A stretch of DNA of 19,352 nucleotides from Blastocladiella britannica (Eukaryota; Blastocladiomycota; Blastocladiomycetes; Blastocladiales; Blastocladiaceae), in NCBI GenBank assembly GCA_025349905.2, contig MU624876.1:1-19352 (forward strand), read 5' to 3'. Under the pieces are notes generated by a model. That model was not told where the DNA came from and searched no databases. It saw only the letters and a list, made by a program, of their open reading frames with translations. The position numbers were made by a program, and so were the translations under genes. Positions 1 to 11,537 of this stretch are shown here, one piece after another (position 1 is the stretch's first letter; each line of letters begins with the position of its first letter).

Positions 1-1
1 G

Positions 2-133
2 GAAAAACAAGGACTGAAGAATTCCATTGGCGATAAAACGGACGTTTTTTTCTACGTCACTTCCATCACGGATTTCTGCATCCGAAACTCTGTTCAGTGC
101 GCAGCCTTGCGGTTGCAAAACAAAATTAAATGA
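2..133 (+). CDS. Possible 3' end of a gene entering from the left edge
   Basis: One forward frame is open from the window edge to a TGA at 131-133, about 43 codons ending in LRLQNKIK. It would be convergent with the IQCH-like gene, whose stop lies only 9 bp further on. I recognise no domain. An open stretch this short can arise by chance, and the region could equally be the IQCH-like 3' untranslated region, so this is a weak call that depends on sequence left of the window. Confidence 0.2.
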   Translation, partial: EKQGLKNSIGDKTDVFFYVTSITDFCIRNSVQCAALRLQNKIK

Positions 134-142
134 GGTGATGAT

Positions 143-3100
143 TTAATGCCCATGGACCTTGCGATACATCCCGCGGAAGACCTTGAGCACGGGGTTGTCG
201 GCCGTCAGCTTGGAGGGTGCGCCCGGCACCGGCGTGGACGTTCCGCTGTTGTGCTCGCCTCCCAAGGCCGCCATGCTCCCGACCGCACCTGCCCCACCAG
301 CTCCAGCACTCCCAGGCCGTCCTCCTGTCGCACCGCCACTGGCCGGCCGAAGTTTCACGGCAGCCTCGAGGTTCTTCATGAGCTCCTTGTCCTTGGCATC
401 CGATCCTGTCCCGTCCTCGCTGTTCGAATTGGACTCGTTCGAATCCGCGTCCGAGTCCGAGTCCGAGTCATTTGGATGCAAGAGCCCATCGAGCTCCTCC
501 TCGCGATCGTCATCGTCGTCGGTTCCCTTTCCGTCCGCATTGCCAGCACCACCAGCCACTAGCCGGAGTGCGTTCTCGCGATCGGCACGCAGACTCCGCT
601 TGATGTCGCGGCGGCGCTCGTGTTTCCGGTCCTTGGCCTTGGTCGTGGCCGTCTGGATCTCAGTGTCAGCGGTGGTGTTGAACAGTAACATCTTTGCCGC
701 CAGGTCCGCAAACTCGTTGGTCCGCCGCTCAAGCTACAGTCAAATTTTTTTTTTTTTTCGCCTGTCAATCTTCTCACTTAAAAAGGAAGTGAGGAAAAAG
801 ACATACCCGGTAAACCTCTTGCGCAAAGAGCGCGGCCGCGTACATTTCGGCTGCCTTGGCAGTCGGTTTTTCTTCCTTGGCGTCAGTGTCGCTCTTGACT
901 GGAACCGGCGGGAAAATGGCGTCGTAGGCGCGCAGCTGGATCCAGGGAGCAACTTGAGCCAGCATGGTACTCAATCCCTCATCCGTCACGCTTTCGGCGA
1001 CCGTCGGGCGCTTCCGTGCACATGTGGAGATCGAGTCCTTGAGCGCTGCGAGATTTGGAGTGACTGGAGCCTCGATCTCCTCGTACCGCGTCTGTAGCTT
1101 GCCGAGCTTGGTCAGGACAGGCACCAAGTTGCAAGTACTTTCGGTAATGTGAATCCCTTGCATGCGAGTCGCGAGTAACAGAGCCGTCTCTTTGAGCGAT
1201 TGGATGCACTCGGTCACGGATAGATTGATGGCCCTATTTTCGCGTATTTTTCATGTGAGATGCAGAAGTTGGAAGTTGAAACAGAACATACGTACAGAAT
1301 GCTCTTATGCGGATTGTCAATTACAAGGACTCCTCGTCTCATCTGCCGCAGAGTAATGGGTGAATATCAACAACAATATACGAGAAATGAAAGCAAAACA
1401 TACAGTGTCGTCCATTTCCATCTCGCAGGCCCGCAAAGTTGCATTGAGTGTGTTTGCTGAAAGCGGAGTCACAGCAGGGTGGATGAGGCCGGTCATGATC
1501 ACCGCACACCGAACTTGCTCGCCAGTATCCCACTTCTGGGCAGCAATGATCTTGTTGGCTTCCACCGACAGCTTGGGCTACATTGACCATGGCAATGCGA
1601 TCAGCAGCAAATAAACATAAAAAATCATTGCACATACCAGATCAAGCCATTTGGCCTGCCCCGCCATGCGCAAGTTGGATGGGCGCAGGTGCGACATGTC
1701 TGTCACGTACTCGCCTGGTCCCACGACGCCCATCCCAGTGAACGGCGGTGCTGGCTGGCGGTGGAGCCGAATTCCGGATGCAGCCGACATTCGCGGGTAG
1801 TCGTAGCGTGCATCCATCACGACACGCGCAAACCCGGCCAGTCCTGCCGTTGGCGACCAGTACGGGAGGATCTCGATGCAATGAAGGTCAATGATGGGCT
1901 ATACATATACGAGTCAATCAAAATGAGAGCAAAAAAAAAACGCGAGCACACGCACATTGTCCAGGTAGGCGACAAATTCGATACAAATGTGCCCGACCAT
2001 ACCCTTTTCGAGCGCGGCCCCGGCGACCTTGATGGCTTGTCCCACAATCACATCGGGCGGGACCTGTCGTGCTGGCATGACCATCAAAAAGTGGTCAAAG
2101 TCATGGAGAGGTATCGTCTCCCAAGTCTCCATCACTAGAGTCTCGCCAGTCGGGTGCAGTTCAAGGTGGCAACCGACAAAGACCCGAGAATCGGAAGTGC
2201 CGTCGGCCATGGCCTCGACCGTACCCCCCGTCTTGCAAAACGACGAAATGAACGCGGGTACAGTTGGGTAGGCGGGAACCGGCAAGTCGCGGGGGTCGAT
2301 GGTCGCCGGAAGATTGGGAATCAGCATCGAGGTACTGTTGAAGATTTCTCTACTGGCCTGGAGGCCGTCGCCGTCGCCTTTGCGCTTGACGAGCCGCGAC
2401 GGCTTCGGGACGTGGAGTAAACCCCCGCCGCCGCCGCTACTGACATGTCCAACCATTGGACTTTGCTCGCGGGCGCCAAAGGCAGAGCTCTGGTGGTCAC
2501 TGCCACCGATACCCGCCGAGTCATCCGACTCTCCGTCAGTGCGAATCGAGTTGCGCCGCTGTGCAGCAGACTGCGCGGCTGAGACCTTTGGAACCTCGAG
2601 CGGAAGCGTGTAAAGGGCCAAATGATGTCCAAGCGCCGACTTGACGTAGCGAGGGGTCATGAACGTGAATGCCTCGGGGATCGCTCGGATTTTTTCGGCG
2701 ATTTCGGCGACCGAGAACTTGGCGACCGAGAACGTCAGGCGACGCCGATGGAACAGCGCCACCCCACGGCGGCCGGCCTCGTCGCGGATCTTGAACATCC
2801 AGGTGCGTACGCGTGGATGCGCCAGCAGAAATTCGGCCAGCCGCGTCCATACCGCCGCTTCCTCCGTGAGATCAACCAGGTGCGGTCGCGACCCGCTCCA
2901 TGAACCTCTGAACCGGCGGCCGAGCGGGCCATCGATAGCCGTGGCACTCTCGTCGGCAGAGCCACCATTGTTGCCACCATTCTCGTCCTCTTCCTCGTCC
3001 CCCTCTTCAACCAGCTGCTCGCGGTTCTCAACACGGTGCATCAAGTCAAAGAACCCGGGCCGCGTGCTGTAAAAAGTCTGCTGGTCCAGGGGTAGTGCCA

Positions 3101-4701
3101 AGTGGGCCACGCCGCACATGGACGCCACGCGAACATCGTACGCGTCAATAATGTACGGCACCAAGGTGACCAGCGAGTTTGGCCCAAGCTGCATGATGGT
3201 GGCGCGGATCTTGTTGATCGATGCAGTACTGACATAGAGGCCGAGCGAGAGTGGGGCCCGCTTTGGTATTTGCGGCACGCATTCAGGGTAAATCACGACG
3301 GTGCGCGATCCAGCGCGCGGAGCTCGTGTGGATCTGCCCACATACCGCAGCGCTTGCTCGAGCATCCCGTCGGCTCCCTTTGGGTACGGCGAGACGTAGA
3401 TCACGCGGGACTTTTCCACCAGCGCGGACGAGAGGCGGCCGGCCGAGTGTTCGTGGTAATGGCGCACATCACGCATCATGAACCGGATCCGCTCGCTAAA
3501 TGACGCCGAGGGGACGTGGAGAATCACGTGCACGCTCGATCCAGTGTAGGTTTTGGACCAGTTGGAAATGAGCTGGGCTCTCATTGTCGTGACCGCTAGC
3601 ACATGGGCTGTGAGCGCATTCTATTGGTATATTTCCAAATTGTCAGTTACTCTTCATATCAAGGGAGAAAATTTAAATAGAAAGGACCTTGACAGCGTCG
3701 TAAAAGCGAGCACGGGTGAGGCACTTGCGCCGAAATGCGAGAATGACGCGAGCGGCCGTTTTGGAGACACACATTTCAAGGTACTCTTTCCGCTGGCTAT
3801 ACATGCGCCATGTCGCCTGTACCTTGAGGATCGCCGCATAGTACCCGTCGACGCCAATGTACCGTCGGCCGGGCAGATGCATCACGGCATGCATATGCTT
3901 CCAGTTGGCGATTGCCGGTCGGATGTCTGCGATCCGCAATTGTCCGTACACCTGGTGGGGAACAAATGGGCAACACAGTTCGGAGAATGCCAATGTGTCG
4001 AGAATGATGAGATCAACTGTATTTTGTGATAGTGAGCGTCAGTCGGATCGGCTCAATGGGAAGGCCTAACGTACTCGCGTATTCCAGAGCAATTCGTTCC
4101 AGAAACTGGATCCAAGTGACGGCGTTACCCGCGGCATGCAAGGGCGTCGACGAGAGAAAGTGCATGAGCGGCTGGTTTTCAACCACATGGCCATTGGAAA
4201 TGTGCAAGAGTGCCCTGTATTATTGCATTGTACCCATCAGGATCTGACGAAATAAATCAAAGGAATGGAGAAAATCGCATTACCTTGGTGCGGACGACGC
4301 AACTGACGCCTCTGCTGTTTCTGCGCTGGGATCAAGCGCCTCGAGCGACGAGAATGGTGTCTTGCTGTGCGCAAGTCCCTCTGAATATATTCAGTCAGTG
4401 TCAAGAATATAAAGCGGACAAAGATCAGCTTACTATTTCGCGCGGAGTAGGTGGCACGCCCAACAGCGGATCCGGGATGCCGACCAGGCTTGACGGGACT
4501 CTCTTCCCGCGCCGTTCTCTTGGTGGATTTGCGCGCAACGGGAAGTGGCAGGATCTCTTTAAAGGCAGGCGTGAAATCGGCATATCGGGGCAGCAATCCA
4601 GTATTGATGAGCGCAAATATGCCCTTGCGCTCGACGCGCTCGGCCCAGTATCGCTGTCGCTCAGGGGCATGCGGCGACGTTCCAGCAGCACCAAGAAACA
4701 T
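143..4701 (-). CDS. IQCH: IQCH-like IQ-motif protein, ten exons, about 1332 aa
   Basis: Spliced model on the minus strand: 4701-4434, 4380-4284, 4214-4075, 4016-3688, 3620-1956, 1898-1638, 1577-1404, 1342-1296, 1233-807, 733-143. All junctions are GT-AG and the joined frame stays open for 3999 nt. The product resembles IQ domain-containing protein H, a calmodulin-binding protein known from sperm and flagellated cells. What is visible: a conserved N-terminal stretch (GIFALINTGLLPRYADFTPAF), an IQ motif around residues 234-247 (VQATWRMYSQRKEY) with a weaker second basic helix after it, then a long alpha/beta region. Parts of that region (about 555-566 and 810-830, GHICIEFVAYLD) recall an ATP-grasp-like fold; this is inference. 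A Ser/Gly-rich insert lies at about 625-705 and an acidic Asp/Ser tail at about 1208-1248. From memory human IQCH is about 1030 aa, so this copy is longer. The ATG at 4701 is preferred; an in-frame ATG at 4734 would add 11 residues. Confidence 0.75.
450..467. repeat. Short 6-bp tandem repeat encoding Asp-Ser
   Basis: Three perfect copies of TCCGAG lie inside the last exon of the IQCH-like gene. On the coding strand they give the alternating Asp-Ser run of its acidic tail. Such hexamer runs expand and contract easily, so tail length may vary between strains. Confidence 0.6.
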
Positions 4702-4782
4702 GATTTTATGGATGGGAAGTTGATTGATCAACAATAAAAAGAGGATTTTTTTTTTTGGGAAACCTAACGACGATGAACCATA

Positions 4783-6644
<1,862 letters not shown>

Positions 6645-6865
6645 GGTTGTATTGGGGTGCACTGGCAAACGGAAAAGTTTGAGGCTCGACAAAAGAAGGG
6701 CCCTGGCGAGAGAGAGGTGGGTGGGGTGGGACATTTCGGGTCGTCAACAAAGGCCTGTGAGCACGTGTTGAGTGTTTTTTTTTTGTATTTTTTCTTCTTC
6801 TGTAAAATCGTCTCTCACTCGCTTTTTAAGTCCAACCTACCTTTACGAAAAAATAATAAAGTACC
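6645..6865. promoter_or_regulatory. Divergent ATP2/MND1 intergenic region
   Basis: This 221-bp region separates the start codons of ATP2 (minus) and MND1 (plus), so both promoters must lie in it or reach into the genes. It holds T-rich runs at about 6775-6800 and an A/T-rich stretch at about 6847-6860. I see no clear TATA box. A constitutive respiratory gene and a meiotic gene sharing so little DNA suggests either separate elements or control of MND1 at another level; this is inference. Confidence 0.5.
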
Positions 6866-7799
6866 ATGGTACCGCACCGGATTTGCATCAAACTGAGTGC
6901 TTAAAAGACCCTTAAACTAAAAAATATAAATGACCCGTTGATCAGGCAAAAGGTGTCTCGGCCGACGAAAAACGCAAGCGCGTCCTGGACCTCTTCCACG
7001 AGACCAAGGACGTGTACACGCTCAAGGACGTTGAAAAGGCTGCTGCCAAGCGTGGCGTTGGTTAGTACCATTTCTCAGATATTGAGACTGACTGACTCAC
7101 TGGTAATGCACAACTCCAGTCCAGAATGCAGTCAAGGACGTTGTCCAGGGTCTCGTCGACGACGGCCTTGTCATGTGCGAGAAAATAGGCAGCTCCAACT
7201 ACTTTTGGTCCTTTCCGTCCACTGCCTTCAAGGCCGTATGTGTTCTCTATTTCCATTTTTTGCTGATTTTTACTGCAACTCACGACGCGCATTTGCATAT
7301 ACACAGCAATCGGCGCTCTTGACTGATTTGCGCGGCAAGGCAGCGCGGCTCCAAAAGGAGCACGATCAGTTGGCAGCTGCCCTCAAGGAGGCGCAGGATG
7401 TGCGGCAAGAGACGGTACCATCCATTTATTTGGATCGAGGGAATATCGTTGATCGTGAAAAGTACAACAGGAAGAGCGCGCCGTCCTCATGGCAGAGCTC
7501 GAGCAATTCCAGTCCGAGGCAGCGGCCATGGCAGCCGAGCTTGACCAGTACAAGGACTGCGATCCCGAAGTGCATGCACTCACGCTTGCGCAGGTCCAGC
7601 AAGCCCGCGATGGAGTTAACCGGTGGACAGGTATTCTTACTTCTCTTTTTGTTCTTGAATATGGATCTTTCACTCTCTCACCCCATAAATAACGGTAGAC
7701 AATCTCATGATGCTCGAATCGTACGTGGTCAAGCTGGGCTTTGAGCGCAAAATGTTTTACAAGGAGTTTGGGATCCCGGAGGAAATTGATTCCGTGTAA
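6866..7799 (+). CDS. MND1: Meiotic nuclear division protein 1 (Mnd1), Hop2 partner
   Basis: Six exons (6866-6868, 6946-7060, 7120-7235, 7307-7414, 7471-7630, 7699-7799) give 200 aa, close to human MND1 (about 205). Mnd1 forms a heterodimer with Hop2 and stimulates Dmc1/Rad51 strand exchange during meiosis. The N-terminal winged-helix region is clear (KGVSADEKRKRVLDLFHETK, then VKDVVQGLVDDGLV and the GSSNYFWSFPS block at about 63-75), followed by a leucine-zipper coiled coil and the conserved KYKDCDP-like motif, here QYKDCDP. The C terminus FGIPEEID also matches the family. No ATG is in frame before the first recognisable codons: an in-frame TGA lies at 6931-6933. The best start is the ATG at 6866-6868, directly followed by a donor (GTACCG) that splices to an acceptor at 6945. 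First exon less certain; remainder very secure. Hop2 is not in this window. Confidence 0.94.
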
Positions 7800-8320
7800 T
7801 ATCGTTTCTTTTTTCCTCAATGGTCGCGGTGGAAACCGTTTGCACGCACAGAATCAACCACCAGTGCGGCCAATGCGGTCAGTGCGGCCAAAGCGGCCAC
7901 CGACCCCGCAGCGTAATCACTTTGGCAAATCAACACGGACTCGAGAAAGGGAAAACGCCACCTTCAAGATTGCTCCAGTCACCTTCAACTCCTCTTCAAA
8001 AACACCAATACACGACAACCAAAGGTACCGACCGACGCAGTCCTGGGCAGTGCTGTCCGACCTCGTACCGACACTTGTAACAGACATATATACACATACA
8101 CGCTGGTAGCATTGCATTGTCAGCACCTACCTCACCCCCGCAACGCACTCAACAATCCTGTCATTAATAGCCCATCCTCGCACGACCCAGTGAGGAAATA
8201 GTTGATATTTCCACCGTGAGCGCCCCAGACCTCTCCCCGCACCGCTCGCGCTCGTACCCGCCGCTGGCTGCCCGCCGACACCGCGCGCTCTCGCGAGTCA
8301 TTACCACCGCCGCCACCGCC
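7800..8320 (+). promoter_or_regulatory. Gene-free interval upstream of the ankyrin+DIL gene
   Basis: This 521-bp stretch holds the MND1 3' flank and probably the promoter and 5' leader of the ankyrin+DIL gene. It contains a 9-bp tandem repeat (7863-7898), a CATATATACAC sequence with TATATA at 8087-8092 that could act as a TATA box, and a GC- and CG-rich leader just before the ATG. The forward reading frames here (for example from the ATG at 7820) resemble no protein I know and do not join to the downstream gene. No RNA gene is evident. Confidence 0.45.
7863..7898. repeat. 9-bp tandem repeat, four copies
   Basis: Four consecutive 9-mers are seen: AGTGCGGCC, AATGCGGTC, AGTGCGGCC, AAAGCGGCC. 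Copies 1 and 3 are identical and the others differ at two positions. It is non-coding in the model used here, and its position 420 bp upstream of the ankyrin+DIL ATG would allow a role as a clustered binding site, but it may simply be a small minisatellite. Confidence 0.6.
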
Positions 8321-11300
8321 ATGCCCACCAGCCCACTCGCGGTCGCAGATCCCCTGGCAGCCATGTCGTCGCCGTCCGACTCGGAATCGCCTTCGACGCC
8401 GCCTCTGCCGCCACCGCTTGACCTGGGCGCCATGCGCGACGCGCTCGACGCCGCCACCGCCCCCAAAACCCCGACCACACCCACCGTCGCTGCCACCGCC
8501 TCGATGGTCGCCTCGGGCCAGCGCCGCCGCTCGATTGTGTCGGTGGTCTCTGGTCCCGGCGTCGTGACGCCGCTGCTGCCTGGAGTCTCGACGCCGCCCA
8601 TTCCGTCACTGCCTGCGTCGGCAGTGGCCGATGCCATTGCCCACGCCACGTCGCCTGCGCACCCGCTGCGCTTTTCCGGTGGCACTCTGCCCCGCGGCGA
8701 CGATGCTGACTCGCACGACATTGCCGAGGAGCTCGAGCACCACCTGGAGGCGTACGCGCACGACGACGAAATCAAGCACCAGCTGCAGCTGTCGTTTTTC
8801 CGTGCTGCTGCCGCTGGCGATGCGCGCAAGGCCAATTACCTGCTCAAGCATTGCCGCGGTGACATCCTCCTGGACGGCCGCGACGAGACGGGCGCCACCG
8901 CGCTCATGCAGGCCGCATGCTTTGGCCACTTGAATCTGGTTCGCATCCTGGTAGAAGCCAGCGCCGTGTTGGACGTGCAGGACAACAGTATGCTCTCCTT
9001 TTTTACTGTATTTCATAAGGCAACCGTCTCATTCCAAAAAACTCAATAGATGGATGGACCGCGCTCATGTGGGCCACCAACAACAACCGCGAGGAAGTGG
9101 TCGAGTTTCTGCTCGACCAAGGAGGGGACGCTTCCGTCAAGTCGCGCGCTGGCCGCACCGTGCAGGACTTTATCGAGCGCGCGCACTTGCCGCAGCGCGA
9201 GAAGCTGGCGTCCATCTTTTACTCGGACACGCGGTCGGTCATGACGCGGCGGTCGTCGGGCTCGGACGACGGGTCGGTCTACGCGGCGACGGTGCTCACG
9301 GGCATCACGTCCCTGACGTCCGAGTCGTACTATGTCCCGTCGCTGTACGGCGTCGACTACCGCGAAATGTGCGATATTGTTGGCACCACGGTCCCCGCGC
9401 AGCTGGCGCACATTCGTGAGGGCGACAGCGCCTTGCCACCGGTCCCGTTGATTGACCCGCAAGTGTTCCTCAACGAGGAGGAGGAGGGCCTGATTGACTT
9501 TTCGTGGGACAGGTGCCCGCCCGACCAGATGTTTGTGTTTACCGAGCAGTCGCTGGACCACTTGCTGCACGTGGCGATCCGCCGCCTGTCGGACCCACTC
9601 GTGATACGCTCCCAGAACAACAACCCGGCCGGCTTCACCCGCCGCCCCGTGTCGGCAAACGTGATCTTCTTGGCTGCCCGCTACGCCGGCTACTACAGCT
9701 CGCAGGTGCTGCTGGACAAGCTTTTTGGCGGCGCCCTCGACATGCTGGAGCAGGTGCTGCGGCCCAAGCGCCACGACATGATGTTCCTTGGCTACTGGCT
9801 GGCTAACTGCTCGCGCTTGCTGTACTTCTTGAAGAAGGACTCAGGCCTGGTGATTGCCACCTTGGCCCACCAGGTGCGCCTGTCGGAGCTGATTCAGGTA
9901 TGTTTTCTCTGATTTTTTGACGGATGATCCACTCGTTCTCGCTGACTGACTGACTGACTAATTGCGCCACACATACAAACCAGGACATTTTCATGGCTCT
10001 CTTGCGCGACGCGCAGGGCCGCATTGCGTCAATCGTGGACGACGCGCTCCTGAACCACGACACCATCCCTGGTTACTCGACCATCAAGTTCCGCGAGCGC
10101 AAGCTCCCGACCCGTGGCGCGCCGTCCCCGCCGCCGCCCGCAGAAGAGGGCCTCGCGGGCATGTTTGGCCTGCGCCGTGCGCTGTCGTCGGCAGGCGTCA
10201 CGGCCGGCAGCCTCGGTGTTGGCGGTGTCGGCAGTGTCTCGAGCACCGGCTCCACGACCCCGCCCAAGCTTAGCAACATCAACCGCCTTTCGTCGTACTT
10301 TTCGTCGTCGGGGGCGCTGAATGTTGGCGGCGGCTCACGCGGTGGGCCCGGCGGCAGCGGTGGCCCCGGTAAGCGCCACGGCCGCCACGGCAAGCGCACG
10401 CCCCGCACCGTCACCACGGTGCTGTCGTCGACGCTCTACGTGCTGCAGACGTTCCAGATCCACCCGTCGCTGGTGCACCAGGCGATCGAGCAGCTGTTTT
10501 ACTACGTGGGCACCTCGACGTTCAACCGGCTCCTGTCGCGGCCCGAGCTGTGCTGCCGGTGGAAGGCCATGCAGATCCGCATGAACCTATCGCACCTGGA
10601 AGAGTGGGTGCGGTCGAACGCGATCCCGGCGCCGTCCAAGGACTCGTTCACGCGCCACCTGCAACCCGTGATTTCGCTGCTGCAGCTGCTGCAGATTGTC
10701 TCGCATTTTGACACGCTGTCGGCGTTCCGCGAGGCGATCCGCGAGTCGGAGCACCTCAACATCCTGTCGTGGTCGCAGCTGCTGCGGGCCGTGGACCTGT
10801 ACACGTACGAGGAGGACGAAAAGGAGATGTCGAACGAGATTCGCGAGTACATTGCCCGGTGTGCCGAGCGCGCGACCGAGGCCGACCTGGCAATTGCGCG
10901 CGGCGTTTCGCGCGATGGTGGCGACGACGACTTTGACGACTACGACATGGTCGGCGTGTCGCGGCGCGGGTCCGAGATCGTGGATTTGTCGATCATGGCC
11001 GACATGCACACCAGCAACGGCAGCGGCACGTCCACGTCACACCTGCCCGACCCGCTCGCGTCTCCGCCGCTGTCGCCGCCCCCGCTCGACGACAATGGCG
11101 TGCCCATGTTCCACCTGCCGCCGTCGGAGTCGACCCGCCAACGCCAGCGCCAGCGGTCGTACAGCACGTCCGGTCCCTCTGGCATGACCCGCGGACCCAT
11201 GGTCACCATGCAGGCCACCGACTCGACGCTGGGCCGCCCTTACACGTACCTGATGCTGGACGACAAGTACTGGATGCCGTTTGCGGTGCCCACCAACGTT

Positions 11301-11405
11301 GGCGAGCGCGTCATCTTGCGGTTCGTGGACGGCGACGAGTCGTACATTGAGGAGGCGCCCGTCCTGACCCCCGAGATTGTCGACATGCTCGACAACAAGA
11401 TCTGA
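8321..11405 (+). CDS. Ankyrin-repeat and dilute (DIL) domain protein
   Basis: Three exons (8321-8987, 9050-9897, 9984-11405) encode 978 aa. The start is the ATG at 8321 in good context (GCCACCGCCATGC). Residues 1-150 are Ser/Pro/Ala-rich and probably disordered. Two to three ankyrin repeats follow at about 157-255 (TGATALMQAACFGHLNLVRILVE, then GWTALMWATNNNREEVVEFLL). From about 384 to 800 the sequence matches a DIL domain, the cargo-binding fold of class V myosin tails: FVFTEQSLDHLLH, VIFLAARYAGYYSS, then SSTLYVLQTFQIHPSLVHQAIEQLFYYV. A Gly/Ser/Pro-rich insert at about 544-650 splits the two halves. Fungi have ANK+DIL proteins without a myosin motor, usually poorly characterised, and this fits them. 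The C terminus has a Pro-rich stretch and an RQRQRQRSYS basophilic-kinase-like site. No transmembrane segment is seen. A role in organelle or vesicle tethering is inferred only. Confidence 0.85.
9942..9962 (+). repeat. TGAC tetranucleotide run inside an intron
   Basis: The second intron of the ankyrin+DIL gene holds four successive CTGAC-type units (CTGACTGACTGACTGACTAATT) about 20-40 nt before its acceptor. CTGAC and CTAAC fit the branch-point consensus seen in other introns here, so this is a cluster of candidate branch sites. Confidence 0.55.
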
Positions 11406-11537
11406 TCCTGTTTTCCTTGTTTTTTTTTTCCCTTGCATTCTGTTTTTCATACATCCCCTCTATCCTACTCTCCTCCACATCCCTTTTGCGCGTGCGCGAC
11501 TTGGATTCCGATACAACAAATACACAATTATATATTA
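11406..11537. terminator. Convergent 3' flanks of ANK+DIL and zinc-protein genes
   Basis: The two stop codons face each other across 132 bp. The strand downstream of the ankyrin+DIL stop is pyrimidine-rich with a T-run at 11419-11429, and the middle is A/T-rich (ACAAATACACAATTATATATT, about 11516-11536). Both transcripts must end here or overlap. No perfect AATAAA is present. Confidence 0.4.

Noticed and set aside
7820..8080. An 86-codon forward ORF between MND1 and the ankyrin+DIL gene.
   Set aside because: It overlaps the 9-bp repeat, has no recognisable domain and no splice link to either neighbour.
8216..8320. An upstream GTG-initiated extension of the ankyrin+DIL protein.
   Set aside because: GTG is not a normal eukaryotic start, and the ATG at 8321 has good context; the extension is simply in-frame leader.
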